Shown: positions 59,650 to 64,000 of the stretch, one piece after another
Position numbering within the stretch: position 1 is the first letter of the stretch
Layout of the letters: each line of letters opens with the position of its first letter
Origin: Margaritispora aquatica
Lineage: Eukaryota > Ascomycota > Leotiomycetes > Helotiales > Discinellaceae
NCBI GenBank assembly: GCA_007644065.1
Contig: VJWN01000009.1
Coordinates: 62,001-126,000, forward strand
Direction of reading: 5' to 3'
DNA length: 64,000 bases
The notes under the pieces: generated by a model
Database searches by the model: none
The model's input: the letters and a program-made list of their open reading frames with translations, nothing else
What the model was told of the DNA's origin: nothing
Made by a program: the position numbers and the translations under genes

Positions 59650-61694
59650 TGCGATGTAGCGCAATATGTTGCTTGATGGGGATAGAATGTGATCGTGCTT
59701 TGTGTTGAGAGGATGTACGAGACTCACTGAGGTTCTGTTGAACCGCAAAATTGTGTTGGTATTGATGTTGAGATTCAGGTAGATGTTGATGTTGATATGA
59801 TTGTTGATATGATTGTTGAAATTGATCTTGGTGGTCGAGAGAGATGATGTGTTGAAAGATGTTGTGTTGGAAGATGACTCGACGTCAAAGAGTGCCTGTT
59901 ATATACTGCACTGAAGCTGGAGCAAGAATGAGTCAAGGTGTGGCTTCAGTGAATATAAGAAGTAGCGAGTCAATTTGCGTGATCAAGGTAAGCAGGCCGA
60001 AACGAAAGTGAACGGGTGGGGAAAGACGTATGATAGACGGGTTTGGAGATCTCAATATCAATATTGGGAACCACAAATACTGGTATGGAGGATTGGAAAG
60101 AGATCAGTTCCTAAAGAAGTATGAGGGGGCTTTAGCTATGCAAAACACTCGTTACATACCATGCCCTCAAGGAAGACTTCCCCATATTCTCTGCATTCCA
60201 GATACTCAAAGTTTCATTGCCATTCTAAGTCTGGAAGATTAAGAGTTTAAACCGTCTTGACAGTGATTGGGAGCTCGAAAGCGAAAAATCTAGATGGCAG
60301 CCGAACATTTAGAAACCGTTTTTGCTGCCGAAACAAAAGTTGCGAAAATGACGAAAAGTCTCGTACAGATTTAAGATCCCCAAACTCGCAAGCAGACATA
60401 GAAAAAATATAATGCCTTGTAAACAATTACCATCCTAATTTTTATGATACTCAATACTGGAGCCATGTAAGGACGCCTTAGTGCGTTCGATGCTAAAAAG
60501 TATGTACTTCTATTACTTTGGAATGAGAAAAGATAGACAAAAACGTGTCAAGCAATAAAGGACCCTAGAAATTGAACACTGCGAGACCATAAAAATGAAA
60601 TCTTAGTCCATTGATAATTTAAGCAGTAAGACCCACGACTTTGAGAAACATTGAAATATAAATGCGCCAACCTCTTATGAACCTATAGGTGACTTGCTGC
60701 AGCACTGGCTTCCATAGAGTCTCCCTCGAGTTCTTTTGTAATTGACATAGCTGCACGTACTTGACTGAACAGCACTGATCCACAATCCCCCATAAATCTT
60801 GCATGGAAGACTGTCAAATGCTCGCTTGCAACAAAATAATGGAAATTCTGCTAAGCGAGATACACAATCATCGCTTGTATCTTGGTACTACAGCTCATAG
60901 AGGAGTAACAAAGAAAGCGCGGAATAAAGCCAGTTCGAAAGATCACGAGAATGACTGCTCGTATGGGCTTAGTTTCTGCCAAACTCCGGTTTCTTCAGGG
61001 AAGATCCCAAAGGTGAAGGAGAATCCGCGGAATGTAATTTGAAGTTGCGCTCGCGTAATTTCAACTCTCTTCGCTTACGAAACGGAACAACCATAAGAAG
61101 AAGTAGAAAAGTTCGTGTCCATGGCTGTACCAACCTAGGTTACAGACTCAAGAATTATGTGGGTCGAACAAAAATCTTTGTTGTGTTTACAAGTTAATTG
61201 AATTGGCCATGAAACTCTAGGAACTCTTCTTCACGGTCACGCCACACTTGCTCAGGGGATTAAAAAGAATTCACATTAAGAACTTGCGGTCGCATTTTCC
61301 ACAACTACGTCTCGAATTCAATGTAAATTGTGTTTTCATAAGCAGGTTCTTTTCAGTTTTTGACATTGTAATCTCGGCTACCAATGATGACCCCATTCTA
61401 TGTCCTGCCCGCGGTCATACGCCAAGAATGATGTGTGCTCCTCATGCTGTGTGCTTCCTACCATATCCTACCATATCCGACCTCAAAGTAATTCTAATGT
61501 CGCTTTCAGTTTAGTCTCTCTTCATCTTAGCGTTCTTGTGCACAGATCAGCCATTTGATCTCATCTTCTCATCGACACCAAACATGGTTTTACATGCCGA
61601 CCTAATTTTTTGAGAGATTGATGTCACTTTGACGTAACTTGTTGACGACATCATCCACTTTGCATCCAACAAGGAAGTCAGTGGTCCCTTATGT
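59650..61694. other. Intergenic region
   Basis: This 2-kb gap holds the promoter and leader of the gene at 59649 and the 3' flank of the next minus-strand gene. Near 59756-59870 a GTTGAT-rich leader includes the 12-bp unit GTTGATATGATT twice in tandem (59791-59814). Open frames at 60030-60242 and 60803-61042 lack recognisable content. No gene is supported. Confidence 0.35.
59791..59814. repeat. Tandem 12-bp repeat in the upstream region of the prion-like gene
   Basis: GTTGATATGATT occurs twice in tandem within a longer GTTGAT/GATGTT-rich tract. On the coding strand this reads as a CAA/ATC-rich leader, common before fungal regulatory genes. Confidence 0.7.
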
Positions 61695-63072
61695 CTATTC
61701 CTGCCATGTCTTGGCTGCGAAATGTCAGCTTCCCGTACGAACGTCTGAAGGGTGGGCTAGAGGAGCAAATGTGAACTTACCAGCCTGGACCAAGCGTTTA
61801 TCACGGTTTTCCTTAGCACTCTTTCGCCGGGCTCTAGCAATCTCAGCCATGGACAAGTCCTTCGTGTCCCCACGACCAGCCGAAATCTTCTCGTACTTCG
61901 AATAACGGAGCAGATTCCAGGTTTGTCTATGCCTAAAGCAATGGTGGCGATGGCACGAGTCTTCTTGCGCATTGCCATTGTTGAACGTCTCAAACAGATG
62001 TTCAGAAATTTCGAAATATTCACTGTTTGAGGGCAAGTAGGCAAAGTATCGAATCTGTGGCTGTACCATGCAACGGAAATTTTCGGAGTAGATGAGTTTC
62101 GGTAGAAGTTTGATCACATGCCCGATGTTTTGAAAGTCATTCTCAGGCAGGTGCACAAAGAGTTCAAAGCCTCGTAGAGATGCATCAAGAAATTCAGCAT
62201 TTACAGATAGCAGACTGTGGTTCTTCTGTTTTGAAGGGCCTTCACAACAGAAAACATTTTTCGCTGCATTGCCTGTTCTTCGAGATATTTTTGGTGCTGG
62301 GTTGTCGTAACAAACTTGGAGGATGGACTTAAAATAGCAACCTGGATCGTACCTATCCTCGGGTTTCGGGTCTTCACACAAAGCATCTTCTTCGTCGAGT
62401 TCTGACTCAAGATCGACAGTGTCCATGTATCTGGATTGTTGTACTGGTGGCTCAAGAGAGAAAGGAATCCTCGAGTCCAACAGCCACTGGTAGGTCCATG
62501 ACTTGGCCGCAACTCTTCGAACTTCCTCAGCAACATATTTAGTTATATCGGGCTGCTCATTTTCCGAGATCAATACGATACGACGCTTGCGATTTGCACT
62601 TGGAGGTGTGCCTTGGGTGAGGGCAGTTGGTTTTGGTGGTGGCGCAAAGGAGGCGTCCCTGCCCCGCTTCGCTAGAGGAGATTCATAAAAGCTTGAGAGG
62701 TTGGAAACCGAGGACGCACGAGAAATTGACGAAGATCTGGGGCTCGAGTCGAAGAAAGGCGAGAAAGCTGTTTCTGGGGATGAAGAATGAAATGTAGGAG
62801 TCTTCTGATCATTTGTTATTGAAGTATATTGCTTGGGAGTGCGAGGAGGGGAGCCAGAAGTCAAGACTGGAGGCTCGCTAGGTTTGTCAAGCTCATAGTT
62901 TTTAACTGCAGCATTGCAACTTCGATCTATCAGACCTAGATCTACCTTTGATTAGTTCATACTCTCAAACAACTTCAATAAGTGACAATATGAAGCACAT
63001 ACTCCTCTCAATACTACCTATATCCATTGTATCAGTAGAGTTATTGCGGAAAGCACGAGTGTAGGTTGACAT
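61695..63072 (-). CDS. Unknown fungal protein, Ser/Pro-rich N-terminus and conserved core
   Basis: I do not recognise this family. Exons (minus) 63018-63072, 61781-62935 and 61695-61714 join in frame to 409 residues. The first exon reads MSTYTRAFRNNSTDTMDI and joins GLIDRSCNAAVKNYELDKP. Residues 45-130 are Ser/Pro-rich with SP and TP sites and ANRKRRIVLI, a possible nuclear signal. The core includes ITKYVAEEVRRVAAKSWTYQ, WLLDSRIPFSLEPP, an acidic patch (ESELDEEDALCED), then SVNAEFLDASLRGFELFVHL and HRHHCFRHRQTWNLL. The last residues are Arg/Lys-rich (IARARRKSAKENRDKRLVQA). The 20-nt last exon (AKTWQE then stop) is inferred from a GTAAGT donor and a CGCAG acceptor; read-through would instead give 16 different residues. 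Confidence 0.7.
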
Positions 63073-64000
63073 TGTTGGGTAGTTGCGAGTTGTCTGAAAC
63101 TTTCACAATACTACGGTAAGAGCTGTCGAGGTTAAGATTGTAGCTTGGATAGATAAATGAATTTGCCATGATGAGAAGCTAAGAAGGCGAGTTGCTAAAG
63201 TTAAAGATTTAGCGAGAAGTGATGTGCTGGGGCTTTATGGTGGATTCCTGGTTCGCGGTAAGGGATCGTGGAATGCAAGCGAGGTTGATGTCTTGACTTT
63301 CAGCCTCCCCTTGCCGTGGAAGGCCTCGGTCTCGTAAGGTCTAGATGCAAGCTCACAATCTTTAACTTGGCAGGCTAAGGTGTCTCGCAATTCTTATCTC
63401 TAAGCTCTGTTGCCGTGTTCTACATCGGTAAGGTGTCTCAAAGGTATGAAGTTTCTCATTCCTAAGAAAGTTCACCAGACTCAAAGTCTTTTATCAACGC
63501 CGAACATGAAAGTTACAACGAGGTGCTTCAGTTTTGCAGTGATAACTCCGCAATCAACATCTCACTTCTCTCAACTGATCACTCTCCTGGAGTAGCTGCC
63601 ACGATATGAGTGACTCAGCTATCCATATTTACGAGATATTAGGGATATACTGGGCATTGATTCATGGAGCAACGAAGAACTGCCGCAATTAACACAGATT
63701 GAAGTGTGTCTAGCTATCAACCGAAGCCTTGATGTCTGTCAATTCGAAGGATGCATTTCTTCTTGACTATATTGTATCGATTTCCAGGGTTACCTCCTCA
63801 CCCTCAGATGAAGTGTGGTTCCAGGTGGAAATTTGAAGGCAAATGAATCATCTTTGATCAAAATGAAGGAATAAGAAATCAGGTGCTTTCTAAATGTGCG
63901 TTTGTATTTGTATTTCGAGACATTATTGATTGAGGGCTGTGGCAAGGGAGATCCGAAAGGAGGCGTACACAGGAGGATATGTAGTCTGTGACGACGTTAT
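63073..64000. other. Intergenic region at the right edge
   Basis: This 928-bp stretch holds the promoter of the gene at 63072. An open frame at 63410-63595 (+) has no recognisable content. The sequence runs off the window edge, so a gene could begin beyond it. Confidence 0.3.

Noticed and set aside
59650..59748. Upstream extension of the prion-like protein frame
   Set aside because: The extension begins at TTG and contains no ATG before 59649.
61725..61780. Direct read-through end of the unknown gene at 61695-63072
   Set aside because: A good GTAAGT donor at 61780 and a CGCAG acceptor give a short final exon, and read-through residues look random. It remains possible.
1..64000. A biosynthetic, defence or other new multi-gene system
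   Set aside because: The genes are mostly conserved housekeeping functions with no shared pathway, no backbone synthase, no nuclease-toxin arrangement and no repeat array of CRISPR type.

Overview
The window is nuclear DNA of a filamentous ascomycete. Most genes are split by short GT-AG introns of about 45-110 nt. The protein set (Vac8, Snf4, Csl4, Efl1, an Ams2/Spt21-type GATA protein, WSC-domain and Mpv17/PMP22 proteins) is typical of Pezizomycotina. The style of the proteins suggests Leotiomycetes, but that is an inference I could not test. Intergenic DNA is AT-rich in places and carries small inverted-repeat elements. I rebuilt exon structures by reading both strands and checking that every junction keeps frame.

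Layout. 1-1940 (-): Vac8, running off the left edge. 4670-6035 (+): Snf4, the AMPK gamma subunit. 6420-11378 (+): a 1583-residue RhoGAP protein. 11821-12976 (+): an unknown membrane protein. 14262-15042: an AT-rich element with terminal inverted repeats and an internal minisatellite. 15694-17180 (-): a secreted protein with two WSC domains. 17818-18053: a 236-bp MITE. 18879-19570 (-): exosome subunit Csl4, divergent from dihydroxyacetone kinase at 19940-21768 (+). 22209-23558 (-) and 23710-24759 (+): mitoribosomal proteins mL38 and uL4m, divergent across 151 bp. 26324-26851 (-): RPA subunit 3. 27525-31370 (-): the Ams2/Spt21-type GATA protein. 32164-33786 (-): 3-hydroxyisobutyryl-CoA hydrolase, divergent from Sm D2 at 34018-34528 (+). 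35710-36624 (-): a single-pass membrane protein. 39095-42859 (-): GTPase Efl1, with a 21-nt micro-exon. 42860-46967: a gene-poor AT-rich stretch with possible gene debris. 46968-48279 (+): a protein with two PH domains. 49282-50714 (-): an unknown cysteine-containing protein whose splice junction breaks frame. 52578-53462 (+): an Mpv17/PMP22 protein. 55752-56708 (-): a Pex11-like protein. 57607-59649 (-): an unknown protein with a prion-like tail. 61695-63072 (-): an unknown protein.

The genes are mainly housekeeping and do not form a metabolic or defence cluster. Loose themes are mitochondrial translation and metabolism (mL38, uL4m and the HIBCH/Ehd3 protein, which is also a yeast mitoribosome component), RNA and ribosome processing (Csl4, Sm D2, Efl1), and peroxisomal membrane proteins (Mpv17/PMP22 and Pex11-like). 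I saw no tRNA, rRNA, CRISPR array or complete autonomous transposon, and no convincing new multi-gene system. The most unusual items are the two inverted-repeat elements, the GATA-type finger with a 70-residue loop, the Efl1 micro-exon, the prion-like protein and the apparent frameshift near 50.4 kb.
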